A DNA stretch of 34,709 bases from Ophioceras dolichostomum. Its lineage: Eukaryota > Ascomycota > Sordariomycetes > Magnaporthales > Ophioceraceae. How positions within the stretch are numbered: position 1 is the stretch's first letter; every line of letters starts with the position of its first letter. Shown here in pieces: positions 10,597 through 21,616 of this stretch. Both the position numbers and the translations under genes were made by a program. Where the stretch lies: positions 1-34,709 of the forward strand of contig PYST01000381.1 in the NCBI GenBank assembly GCA_003049485.1, written 5' to 3'. The notes beneath the pieces are model-generated. The model was not told where the DNA came from. It saw nothing but the letters and a program-made list of their open reading frames with translations, and ran no database searches.

Positions 10597-12546
10597 ATGG
10601 ATCCGGTGTCGCTGAGTCTCGGAGTCGCCCCGCTAGCCTTCTCGGCGGTCTCGGGCTCGAAATACGTCCTGACCAAGCTCAAAGTCCTCCGTCACTTTGG
10701 CAAGGAGGCGTCGAGGCTCCGCAAACGGCTGAAAACGCAGGTCACCATCTTCCTGGACGAGTGCCAGCTGCTGCTCCACGACAGCGGAATTGACCTGGAG
10801 CTGTCGGACGCCCTTGATGGACTCAACTCGGGGGAATATGACGATCAGTTAACGAAGCACCTTGGGAAGAGACATGACGAAGTGAGGGAGGCGATCGGCC
10901 AAATTTCCGAGCAGATCACCTCGCTCGGAGAGGAGCTGGCGGAGCTGAGCGAGGAATGTCCTGCCGACAAGGGAAAGGCGAGTTCGACCGAAAGACATCG
11001 CAGAGCCATCATCAGCCGGGATGCTCCGCTAACCTGTTCTCCAGATCTCCAAGAAAGCCCAAGACGCCCGCAATGCCATCGGCGTTCTACGCAACAAAAC
11101 CAAGCTGGAACAAGCGCTCGATCTCCTGTCCGAATCAACTAGCGACTTGAGGAGACTCCGCAAGATGGCGAAGGCGGTGGCAAAACCAAAGAAGGTCCGG
11201 CAACCAGGCAGGAGGACAATGCCTCAGTCGTATGGCATGGTCGCGCGATATTCGACATCTTTCCACGAGGTCCTTTCTCGCACTTGGTCGTGCCTCAACG
11301 CGAACGGAACACATGTCACCCATACTGCCAAGCTCCTCTTAACTACCGGCTCATCACCGGACGACATTGACCTGAGGCTGGTCCTCGAATACGAGGCGGT
11401 TGCGGGCACGTTGAAGCAAAAGCGAGTTCTTCCTTTCATCCCTTCTAGCATGCCATCCCCTGCCCAGATTCTCCGCAGAATGTCCGCTCCTAACATCCTC
11501 ATAGTAGCCTGCTCCTCCTACGAGTTCGCTCAGAGGACCTGACTTGGATGGACACCCGTCTGCTCACCCCAGGAGGTGCAGAAAGCGTAGTACCACCCGC
11601 GAAGAGGGTGAGGTTCATAGACCGTTCAGCCTGCACAACAACCCAGGTCTCGGTCTCTACCAGAGCAACGGGCTCGCTGAGTGCGTTAAGCGGCGCACGG
11701 AGCTGCCAGTCCAGCACCACCATTACCATGTCAACTTCAACCGTCTCAGATCTCTGCAAATCGAAAGATCTCTGCCGAGACGTTTTCACCTGCTCCCTGA
11801 GGCACTCCACCGCCCAGCAAGACGCCCCTTGCATCGGCTACCTCGACTCGGCCTGCAACCTGCGACATCGACTCCTGATGGCCCGCGACAGAGAGAGCAC
11901 GGCCATTCAGACGAACTCTCGCCCATCCGTCCCACTCTCCGCAATCCTCTCCTCCCCCGCACAAAGCACCGCCCTCCCCGTCAACGAGCGCCTCAAACTA
12001 TCCCTCCAGCTCGCTCGCTCAGTCCTCCGCTTCCACTCCACCGCCTGGTGGCGCCGCACCTGGACGCTCGCAGACCTCGCCTACTTCGACATCGACACTG
12101 AACTCTCTCGCTCGCTCGGCACCTTACACATCGCCACAGGCCTGCGACCGTCCTCCACCCCGTCACCATCCCCTTCACCAGGCGTAAGCGACATGACTGG
12201 GATGCTCACGCAGGTGGAACAGCAAGAGCAAGAAGAAGACGCAACGGCGGCAGTCATGTTCTGCGGCATTCGCAACATGACAATGCACAGCCTCGGAGCA
12301 GCACTGCTGCAGCTGGGCAGGTGGGAGGCGCTCGACGTGCGGGACGTGGTTGGCGTGCGGAAAGCGGCCGCGAAACCGACCGCGCTGGGGCCAAGGTTCG
12401 ATGAGCTGGTGGCGAAGTGTCTGTATTGCGATTTTGGATATGGAGCGGATCTAAAGAGGCCGCAGCTGCAGACTGCTGTGTATGAAGGGGTTGTTTGTGA
12501 GCTGGAGGACATGGTTGGATTTCTGGAGGCTGGTCCTGCGAGGTAA
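10597..12546 (+). CDS. DUF7580-type fungal protein
   Basis: Model: join(10597..10977, 11045..11409, 11505..12546), about 595 aa. The N-terminus (MDPVSLSLGVAPLAFSAVSG, then a helical RLRKRLKTQVTIFLDECQLL) is the helical bundle usual in this fungal family. The C-terminal third shows the DUF7580 pattern: LKLSLQLARSVLRFHSTAWW, then a degenerate kinase-like tail with NMTMHSLGAALLQLGRWEAL, RFDELVAKCLYC and QTAVYEGVVCELEDM. Intron 1 (10978-11044, 67 bp) fits the frame only as a GC-AG intron (AAG/GCGAGT). Intron 2 is less certain: the reading frame requires a phase-2 donor, and GTTGAA at 11410 with acceptor TAG at 11504 or 11507 (after CTAAC at 11490) is the only late solution I found. Function is unknown; helical N-termini of this kind occur in fungal STAND and cell-death proteins, which is only suggestive. 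No catalytic kinase residues are visible. Confidence 0.75.
10978..11044 (+). other. GC-AG intron
   Basis: The upstream frame (ending CPADKGK) and the downstream frame (starting ISKKAQDARN) join in phase 0 only at AAG/GCGAGT with acceptor TTCTCCAG. A CTAAC branch-point-like element (GCTAACC near 11029) sits about 15 bases before the acceptor. No GT in the right phase is available. Confidence 0.65.
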
Positions 12547-12806
12547 TGCACCATGATATGTCTGTACACTACTACGATTTATGACCACGGCCTTAGACGT
12601 GCCCGTTGAGTGAGTCCTTCATTTACATTCCTGCTATTACTGCCGCCAGTAAGTCTAAAGCCCGCGTGTCAACGAGACAGCACGGACACGCCCCACCCGC
12701 CGAATGACTCGGAGCTCTGAAACTGATCCTCTATGTAAAAGTGACAAATGGGCTCAGATAGGCTGTCCTCACCGTCTAGGGTCTTGGTGTTCTCAAGATC
12801 ATTACA

Positions 12807-13064
12807 CTATACTGGAATCGAATACCCGCTATTAATATTTCCAAAACCCACTTCCCTCAGCACCTGCCAACACGCGGAGATACGCTCGTAGGGCGTGCCA
12901 AAGGAAAGGCACCAGTGACCCATCAACCTCAACAATGTAAATGAGTAGGAGGCCTCACGACGCGGAGGCCGCTCTTCTAGACACAGAGCATCGAAATCAG
13001 ACTCGAAGCCGCTTCGGGCTCCTGCAGTAAGCCCATCGACAAGATGCACGAGAAACCAGTCCAT
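12807..13064 (-). CDS. Hypothetical 85-aa open frame, possible gene relic
   Basis: ATG at 13064 opens 85 codons ending at TAG 12807. The composition looks protein-like rather than random: MDWFLVHLVDGLTAG, EERPPRREASYS, then LLRLMGHWCLSFGTPYER and ACWQVLREVGFGN. No family was recognised. It has no visible upstream exon, and the neighbouring DNA looks non-coding. It could be the surviving last exon of a lost gene, or a chance frame. Confidence 0.25.
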   Translation of the reverse strand: MDWFLVHLVDGLTAGARSGFESDFDALCLEERPPRREASYSFTLLRLMGHWCLSFGTPYERISACWQVLREVGFGNINSGYSIPV

Positions 13065-13989
13065 ACCGCGATTTCCGATACCTCCTCTCTAGCCTATTCC
13101 GCAGGTAGCCTAGCCCGGGTTAGGGGGTTGAACAGTTCTTCCCTTGCCGCAGGACAAACCTCCTACTTTTCGGCGCCTCTTCCCCCAGTACCAACTGTAT
13201 AGGTTAAACCGATAAAGACCATATGCCAGCACCAAGGCCAAAACATTAAGCAGGGGCAAGTTGACAGTAGCTTAATATCCCGGTACCTGCCGGTGGTCGA
13301 TCTGCCGCAGCCCGAAATGCCATCAATGTTAATATACTAGCCGTGCTTCGATTCCGGGTAAAGCAGGCAGCTAGGAAGATTCCATCATAGTACATCTAAG
13401 GGCATCCGAGCGATCGCTGGGCGGCGGCCGTCTTAGCTCCAAGCTGCGATAAGATACAGAGGCGGACGATGAGAGAAGCGCACTCTCTCGTCGTGGGACG
13501 GGGATCATGTGGAGGGAGGGCTTCGCCGTCGTGGACGCGTGCGGCCCATCGACTTGTGGTGTCTTTCCGTACAAACCAGAGCCAGATAAGAGCCACTCCC
13601 GCTTCAGCGTTACAGTGGTCTCCATCCTGTTCGGAGCGATTAGTCATGGGGATTGCCAGCCGGCCGTTCTCGCTTGAGACATGGAAGCAGACAGGCCAAG
13701 AGACATTCTGCAACGAACGAGCCCGTGCGGCAGGAAGGTATGGAGGTACGAACACCTCCCAGGGCTCTCGCCCCCCATCTCGAGAGAAAAGGCCTCCAGC
13801 TCTCGCGCCCGCTATTCTAGTCAGGTACAAAGAGGGGACGGGACGACGAGCGGGGGTGCTCCCATCAGAGCTAGCTTGAGCTCAACCGTCGCAGTGGCCC
13901 TTGGTGGCTTGGACCTCATTGCGATTCCGTGCTCCCTTCCGCACACGAACACCACTCAAACAAGACAGAGCGGCGTGAGAAACAGTCGA

Positions 13990-14107
13990 TTCACCGTATT
14001 CTAGCGCACCATCCCTAGAAGAAATCCCTCGATTTCGTCTCTGCCGATCGAGTGACTTCATCGTGTTCTAGCTTATCGTCCCTAGGAAAATACCTCCCTT
14101 GTTTCGT
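13990..14107. repeat. Imperfect ~50-bp tandem repeat
   Basis: TTCACCGTATTCTAGC (13990) and TTCATCGTGTTCTAGC (14057) begin two copies. Both continue through ATCCCTAG/GTCCCTAG, AATCCCTC/ATACCTCCC and end in TTTCGTC. The spacing is 67 bp. Many of the differences are C/T or A/G transitions. Confidence 0.65.
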
Positions 14108-15686
14108 CATGGATGATTGAAGTGTGCGATGCTTGCGGCTTGTCCAGCTCGCGCAAATCGAATTGAGTGCGGGGTAATCACTGTCCCTGGCAGACGACTC
14201 AAATAACCGCTGCAACCACTTCCGCAGCGTGAAACGCCGGATAAATTGCGTCGCAAACAGAGTGATGTGCGCTACGCTGCTCAGGCACAAGATCTGCACC
14301 GAGGTGCCTGCAGCCTCTGACGCCATGGCCTCCTAGGGTCCCCCTTGTTCCTCAAGTTCGGACAATTCTTTCGTCTGAACGAACCGCACGTGGACGACGC
14401 TTGCTTGCGAACGGACCAAAGCTTTCGGTGAGGTGCGGCGAGCCTTTACCCAATTTGAAATTTTTTGTTCCTATCTGGCAAGGACGGAATTGTTGCTTTG
14501 ACGTTGCTTGCAGTTAATATTGGCAGGTCGTGGACCGTGGCCGACCCTAGCTTTGCCGGTGCCGACCTTCGAAGGGGCGCCGACGGAAGCGGAGCGATGA
14601 TTGATGATGTGGGGGAGGGGAGATGCCGTTCCTCATGCCGCCTTCGAACTGCCCCTCATTCAACTGCATCCCTCACGACCCAAGCTGTCACAAACCTCTT
14701 GTGACCGAGGACAACTTTATCACCATGAACACCTTGCCTTCAGTCAAGTTGTGCACGGTTCGTTTTTTTGTGCAATTTCAGGAAGGCCCCAACGCATCAA
14801 CTCCACTCACGTCAACGAACACCCGAACAAACGGGAGGAGTAGACGACGAGAAGGGATAAGAGGACATGCAGCTGCGCTTGGATCGCCTCCGGCCGCACA
14901 CGGGGAGAGGCGAGCGGCGTATCTTATCTACCTGCCACCTCAATTGCATTCTTCCACCTCCGGCCGAAAGCAGGAGACGACTCCCGTCACATTTTCCCGT
15001 CTTTCGGCCGGCCGCTTGCAGTTTCGCTTCTCCCGGTCTCCCTCGCTCGCACCCCTACACATACGCAAACTCATACACTCTCATCACACGCACGCAATTC
15101 ATCACACCGCGCAGTCTGCCTCGGACCTCCTCGGCCTTAGCGTCCTACTAGTCACCGATTCGCCTTCCTAACCCACCAGATAGCATGCAAATGGACTTGC
15201 CGTTTCCCATTAGCGACTCCTCGCGCATCTTTGATGTGGAGCCCAGAGCGTGGTCTCGCACACCTTTCCGCCATCAAGATGATGGACGCTCGTCCCCTCC
15301 GACCGCCCGTCGTTGGAGGAGTTGATGTGATATTGCGACCTACCGGCCATATCCGGATGTCCCAGGTGACCGACAAGCGTGCAGATAGCTCGGCAGTGAG
15401 AGGTGGAGAGGGAGGTAGGTCTGTGGAGGGAAGAAGCACTGCCTCGAGATGTCTGAGACTAGTCTCTACATATAAGCGGGCGATTGCTCCCCTAGCCTTC
15501 ACCCTGCCCAGATGCCAGTCTGCTCTTGATTCCGCAACGTTGTCTCTGTTGCAGCCACTGTCATCAATCACCTTCGCACTCATCCCTGACAGCTCTCCCC
15601 TCACCTATCTGGCACAACCTTCCCCTTGAGGACCGCCTGCTCAGGCACCCGTCATATCCCAACACCCACCCATACCCAGCACAACC

Positions 15687-17321
15687 ATGCACTTCCCCTC
15701 GTGGCTGGTATGGTACAAGAAGCCCGAGTATCGGGACTTCAAGCAGTATGCTACCGCCATCAGCTCCGGGAGGCGAGCGTTCAGTCCCGATGGACGCAAG
15801 GTCGCCATCCCTCACAGGCTACGGCTGGAGAGGATCCTGGAAAACAAGACCTGTAAGCATATCGCAGTTGCCCTTATGAGATGAGTGCCGGTAAACAACC
15901 GCTGACAAAGAAATGGTACGGATCTTCATAACAGGCAGTCCAATGTCTCTTTACGACTTCTACATGTACCTGAAGTACATCGAGTTCTCCGCTGAGAACC
16001 TCGAGTTCTACGTCTGGTAAGCTCACACACGCGTGACATTCCTCCTCATTAACTACCCTTCGTATCTCACGATCGCGACCTAACATTATGTTTTCCCCCG
16101 CAACCTTCCAGGTTCAGAAACTACGAGATGACATACGACAAGATCCTCGCGAGCAGCAGCGCAGGCAGCTCCGAGAAGGACGCCGACTCCATTATCAGCA
16201 CCAGCACTCCCATCACACCCAGCACCCCAGTCCACCCCCTTGAAAAACTCCCGTCCGTCAACGTCTCCGCCATCTCCTGGAACCCCGAGATCGGGCAGGA
16301 CACGCTCGCGCACATTGCGCAGCTCATCTCCATCAACGTAGCCATGTGCTCCTCCTACGGCAACGGCGAGTGCCGCACGCCCGAGCCCGCCCTCGCAGCC
16401 CGCATCGCTGCCGGGGGTGGCACCGCAAACCCCAACTCCTCCGCGCACAGCATCGTCTTCCCCGGCCCTCCCACCTGCGCCGGAGCCGCCTGCACCAAGC
16501 CCAACCCCGCCGCCATGGCCAAGCGCGAGTCCCTCTCCACAGCGCTCTTCACCTCCAACCTGGGCCACTCCGCCGAGCTGCACGCCGTCGTGAAGACGTA
16601 CCTCCTCCCAGGAGCAGACAAGGAGCTCAACATCCCGTCCTCCATGCGGAACGCCGTCCTGCGCGCCCTACAGCAGAACCAAGCCCAAGCGCCCGCCGGC
16701 GGCGAGGCACCACCTCCACACCCAGACCACCTGCGTCCCGTGGCAGAACACGTTTACCAGTTGCTCAAGTCCTGCTCGCACCGCAACTTCGTGCGGCTGG
16801 GCGTCTCAAACGGCACCTACGAGACGGTCTGCGTCGCCACCACCCTGGGCATAGTCCTCACAATCGCGGGCTTCCTCCTCACCCTCCTTCGCGCACTCTA
16901 CCCCTACATCGGCTCGCACTCCCGCTGGGACGCCGTGGCGGCCTGGCCGCTCTGGTGGCTCGGCATGTCGCTCATCCTGTCTGGCCTGCGGGGCAGCTGC
17001 TTCTTCCTGCTGCTCTTCTCGCGCCGACAGCCGCTGCCGTGGGAGCGGTTCGACGACGACACCAACACTCCTGCGCCTGACGGCGGCGAGGCCGCCGGCG
17101 TCAGGTCCGGCGAGAAGAAGCAGAGAAAGAACCCCGTGCTGCGCGTCCTGGGCAGGCTGATGATCTTCGACCGCAAGCTGAAGGTGAAGGACGAGCACCT
17201 CCGCCAGCTGCAGTACAAGATCGTCATCCAGAGCTTGATCAGCGGCGCGGCGTTCGCTACGGTGGGGGTGTTGGCGTTTTTGTTCCTGCCTGTTTGGAGG
17301 GAGATGGTCCGCCATGGCTGA
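15687..17321 (+). CDS. RGS-domain protein with C-terminal membrane segments
   Basis: Model: join(15687..15852, 15935..16016, 16112..17321), 485 aa; introns of 82 and 95 bp start GTAAGC and have consistent phases. The RGS domain begins at about residue 50. The joined exons read CSPMSLYDFYMYLKYIEFSA and ENLEFYVWFRNYE, the conserved alpha-helical core. The end of the RGS fold is at about 235-312 (VKTYLLPGADKELNIP, HPDHLRPVAEHVYQLLKSCS, FVRLG), so a Ser/Thr/Pro-rich insertion interrupts it. Three hydrophobic segments follow, about 322-345, 363-385 and 455-478, separated by a basic loop (GEKKQRKNP). RGS proteins speed GTP hydrolysis by G-alpha subunits. Here the C-terminal membrane anchor would place that activity at a membrane. 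The very C-terminus (VWREMVRHG) is short and polar. Which fungal RGS class it belongs to is not decided here. Confidence 0.9.
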
Positions 17322-18522
17322 GCCATGAAGTTTGCTTTTTGCCCACAGTAGCTTTGTTGGTGTACTACCCTACCTAGGTGGCTACCGAGGCTACCTAGCT
17401 AGTCCTTGGAAAAATTCCTCTGAGCCTTCTAGCTCTTTTCTTATGTCGGTGCCCTCTGTGTACAAGTTAGCTCCTGGTTAGCGCGGCGTCGATCCATCTT
17501 TTGGAGGATCGATCGACCGGCCCCATCCCATCGTTTCGGCTTAATTGATATCCAATCCATGTTAGCTTGAAATGCTATTTCTTCAACTACGAGTCCGTTC
17601 AAATGATGACTGCCTACTTATCTGATTATTAAACTATAGTTCCTTCTTGGCACGTTGCTTGGTGCCTCGGGCCGTAGTGTAAGAAATGACCTATCCCATG
17701 AGTGGGACTATCCCCCGGATTGCACCGCCTATCCATTTCCTCCAACTTACTATTGGCGCAAAGGCTTTCAAAGAAATAAATCAACAAGAATCTGTTCGCC
17801 GAAAGGTAGCGTGATGGACTAGCCTCTCACTCAGCACTAGCATCAAGGGACAAACCCCGAGTACTCGTTGAGGGATGTGATACACTAATACTGCTTCGGT
17901 CAGACTTCTGGCCGTTGCCCGACGTCTTGCCTACCGCTCCGGGGCTGCCGACAGCGGTCCCGAGTCTGGAACGGCTCCACGTCTCCCGCTTCGGCAACCG
18001 ACCGGATGCCGACCCGCTGCTCCCGACTAGGTTTGCTTGGGGGCCAGGACGGTGTTACATCAAGCCCAAGAGACGCAACAGATGCATACGAGTTCCGGTG
18101 ATCGACGGCCGACAGCACAAAAAAAGTCCACACGGGTACAAGGTGGGTGGGTCACTTCGCCCCAGGAGGCGGCGTGGACGAGCGGCCCAGCAAGCTCGCC
18201 CGGCTGTGCTGTGCTGTGCCGCACCTCGTTTCACAAAGACGCATCAGCTCGCCGCTCAAGAGAATCCGTCACGCCACATATGTGCCGTAGACAACATTGA
18301 ACCAGTTGACCTCGCGCGAAACTGCTCGGTATGTAGCTAAATTCCATCGCCGACTGTGAAGCAAGCGAGGGGATTTGTGAAAGAAATAATTATGCTTCTA
18401 GGTAAAAAGTTTACAAGACGAAGTGAAATGGTATGTATGTCCACATATCGCACGGCTTAGGCGTGCACCTATGCTGAAACACACCTTCAAGTGATGCCCA
18501 ACCTAGCTCCGTCGCTCACTCA
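17322..18522. other. Intergenic, convergent 3' ends
   Basis: This lies between the RGS gene (+) and the GH17 gene (-). It contains a CCTAGGTGGCTACC...GGCTACCTAGCTAG cluster at about 17370-17402. The open frames around 17900-18340 lack recognisable domains. No gene is supported. Confidence 0.6.
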
Positions 18523-19605
18523 TCATGAAGAGCTGCAAGCCAAGTTGAACAACGGTGTTGTCGCATTGGGCAGGATGACCGAGAACGACAGATCCTTCTC
18601 GACGGGGTCGTTGTCGGCGAGCTGGAGCCACCACGTGCTGCGCTTGCCGAAGAGCTTCGAGCAGCCAAGCTCGAGCCAGTACGACTCGGCATTCGTTTTG
18701 GACGGAATGCCTTTCCCGCTGGTGTCGCCTCCTGTTTTGTGTGTAAAATATTATGGTTAGTTGGCTTGGCGGCAGCCTTGATGGGCGGAAAGAAGAAGGG
18801 GATGGAAGAAGAAGTACGACTCACGCCAAGGCCAGCCCGTCTCAGTCACCCAAACCGCCTTCCCATTCGCCGCCTTCTCGGTCGAGTTCAGCGCGGCAAT
18901 GAACAGATTCGGAGCGTTCATGATCGAGTTCGACACCTTGCTCTCCCAGTACGGGTGCGAGTTGTGCCCCACGAAGTCCACCTCAGTGATGACGGGCTTC
19001 GTGGAGGACAGCGCCCACGCCGTGCCCGTATCGCAGTGTCCCACGGGTACCTTCGCCAATTTTGTCCCCACAATCTTGCTGCGCACTTTTTTCACATACC
19101 CGACGACCGTCGATGCCGTCGCGCCCTGCGGACAGCCGCTGCAGGCGTCGCTGTTCCTGTACAGGTCCTCGTTGCCGACGCTGATACCCACCACCAGCTT
19201 CGTGAAAGTTTCTCCCAGGTCGTCGACGGCCTTCAGTAGGGCCTTGATCTCGTTGTCGATCACCTTGGACCCGCCGCTGGCGTCCAGCCCGACGAGCAGG
19301 GAGGTGTTGGTCGCGACGGCCGCCTTGAAGGCGCCGCTCGGGTCCGCGGTCGTGTTGCACTGGATCGCCGTATACAGGCGCGCCGAGGCGAACGCGCCGT
19401 TCGTGCCCGTCAGGGCGTGCGCCTGCCTGAAGTAGCGCGCGAAGTCGGCCTCCCTCCTGCAGCCGCCCACGGTCTCCTTGTCCTTGTACGCGAAGCCCTG
19501 CTGGAGGGGGATGACGACGGGCACGACCTTGCTGGCTTCTAGCTGGGAGATGACCTTCTCTGTGGCGGTCGTGACCAGGAGGTTCAGGAGCTTTGCGATG
19601 AGCAT
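18523..19605 (-). CDS. Glycoside hydrolase family 17 (beta-1,3-glucanase-like)
   Basis: Model: complement(join(18523..18731, 18825..19605)), 329 aa. One 93-bp phase-1 intron (GTGAGT...ACAG) restores the conserved GWPWRGD block. GH17 signatures are clear: ARLYTAIQCNT, then SVGNEDLYRNSDAC with the presumed acid/base Glu146, GHCDTGTAW, DFVGHNSHPYWESK, and VWVTETGWPW with the nucleophile Glu255. The C-terminus is ESYWLELGCSKLFG, STWWLQLADNDPVEKD. The family hydrolyses or transglycosylates beta-1,3-glucan, so a role in cell-wall remodelling is expected. The N-terminus is odd: the first 37 residues (MLIAKLLNLLVTTATEKVIS) are hydrophobic but not a textbook signal peptide. The mature domain seems to begin at GFAYKDKETVGGC. 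A missed first exon is possible. No serine-rich GPI-anchor tail is seen. Confidence 0.85.
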
Positions 19606-19792
19606 GATGTGTACGCTGCGGCGGGATGGCCCCGTCGGTCAGTCGGTCGGCGTTGGGACAAGTTTTCTTTTCTTGTTACTGTCGGCTGAGCTGGGGCAAG
19701 AAGCGGAAAGGAAAGAAAGACGGTCGCGCAGGAAAAGACCCGGGGAAGCGAACAGCGAGAAAACCGGTGGGATGGGATGCAGCCTGTTGGTC

Positions 19793-19799
19793 ATATATA
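19793..19799 (-). promoter_or_regulatory. TATA box for the GH17 gene
   Basis: GTATATATGAC reads on the minus strand about 190 bases before the GH17 start codon. This is a good TATA match and implies a leader of about 160 bases, or an intron-containing leader. Confidence 0.45.
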
Positions 19800-21015
19800 C
19801 CTGTGCCTGCTTTCCGTGCCAGCTGCTGCGCCGGTGCCGCCGGCCCTATAATCCCATCTTCACGAGGTTAAGTCGTCATCAATTACTTTAACTGCAGCCC
19901 TGTGGCAACAGAATGCTACGACCCACATAGCCGGCCTACTCGTGCATCCTGATGAACCGAACGGCTGGCGGCCTTGAGATTTCCAGTCTGCAATGTGGAG
20001 ATACCTGAGTGCACGGTCCTTGAGCTGTGTGCCATCGAGTTAGCCTAAGAGGGTTGTTCGGGGGCTGGAAAGTCGTGAGGGCCGTTTTCTCGCCGGCTTT
20101 TCGGTCAGGCAGGATTGCGGTTGTTGGTGCTGCGGTGACCTTGTGCATCCATCACTGCCCGGCTTGGCAGGAGACGGCATGATCTAATTGGACGCCCAAA
20201 ATTTGGGGATTTTACCGTGCCTCAATGCGTCTGGTGTGTCCCGGTGCTGAAATTTGTGTTTCTTCGGTTTGAGTTTCTTTAGAACTCTGCTGATGCTATT
20301 TCCCACGCTGCCAAATGCTGAAGAACAAATGGTGGGAAGATTGAATTGTCCTCGGCACCACGGAAAGGTGATGCTGCGCTCACCACGCGAAGCTTGTTTC
20401 GAAACGGCACAGAATCCTTCTTGGCAGACACCACGCCGCACGTATGTACAACACACGCTAAACAATCGCCCCCGAGCCCCAGAAGATTCCTCGGTTAGGC
20501 GCCGACAAACGCCGACGCCATCAAAATGCCCCGCCGAAGACGACGGTGCAAACCCCACAACTTAGCTGCTGCAACAAACAACATGACAGAGAAGTTGCAT
20601 GTTGGGGGCAGCTCTATCCTCCAAGCAGGAAATAGGAGGGAGCGCCAAAGCGCAAGAGGGACTAGCTCCAGACGCACGTGATGGAAACAAACCCCGCCTG
20701 TGGTGACGTTTCTGTCATCCCAAGCAAGGAAAACGAGAAGCATTCGAAGTTCACGACATAAACACCCGTTGGATGGAGAAACGAGGTGAATGCTAATGAA
20801 CGTAATATTCCATTTCGAGACGGGACTGTCCCCGCTCATGCTTCTTTTCCCGCTTCAAACAATCATGGCTTTCTTCATAGGGCACAATTTTATGGTACGC
20901 GCGGTCCGTCACAACCCCGATTCCAGCGACCTTACCTGCCTTCATGTTCTCGCCCAACCGCATCTAAGCATTTCAAGAAAACAACCGAACTCAACAGAGA
21001 GGGGGATAGGGCAAA
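19800..21015. other. Divergent intergenic region
   Basis: About 1.2 kb between the GH17 gene (-) and the Cys/His-rich protein gene (+). Several short frames exist, but none resembles a protein. Both promoters must lie here. Confidence 0.6.
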
Positions 21016-21576
21016 ATGGCTGAAACGCGTGGTGCGACGAAGAAAAAGGCAGCCTCCATCCAGTCTAGCCACGTCAACGCCGCCCAAAAGCACCACCAGT
21101 CCTCCAACGGCGACAGCCCCAAGAAGCCTCAACAGTCCAACGACAGTCCCACGAAGTTCCAGCCCACCACCATCACTGCCCCCGGACGTGTCCCCGGTCG
21201 CCGACATCCCCTCCCAACATGCCGCTCAGGCGGGATTCCCATCCCCCCCTACCGTCCGGGAAACCTGGAAGCCGCCCGGGTGGCCTGGTACGCTGACCAA
21301 ACCTTCAGCCAGATCGTGCCGTACCCTAGCAACATCCTCGGCCCGTGCTCCGTGAAGAACTGCGACAGCAACGTTGGGGAGAAGGCTTCCCCCGAGGCCA
21401 AGGAGAACATGTGGTGCAGTCGTCACTCTCACCATCCGCGGGCTGCCATCTACCGCGACCGGGCCGAGAAGAGCCTGTGTCGCAGCCACGGGATGCCACT
21501 GACGGCGGAGGATCTGCGGGAGGGATACGACAACTGCCGCCAGCGCAAGGTGTCGGTCTGTCAGGAGAGAGCTACG

Positions 21577-21616
<40 letters not shown>

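Larger units (their letters stand above)
12547..15686. other. Gene-poor 3.1-kb intergenic region
   Basis: No firm gene was found. It contains a protein-like 85-codon open frame on the minus strand (12807-13064), an imperfect tandem repeat (13990-14107) and pyrimidine-rich DNA from about 15010 to 15180 and 15560 to 15686. The latter presumably includes the 5' leader of the RGS gene. Open frames at 14623-15171 and 15231-15629 have skewed composition and no recognisable domain. Confidence 0.55.

Noticed and set aside
14623..15171. 182-codon plus-strand frame
   Set aside because: Biased composition (His, Ser, Pro, Thr), no domain, and located in pyrimidine-rich promoter-like DNA.
16346..17080. 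244-codon plus-strand frame
   Set aside because: It is an Arg/Pro-rich shadow of the RGS gene exon.
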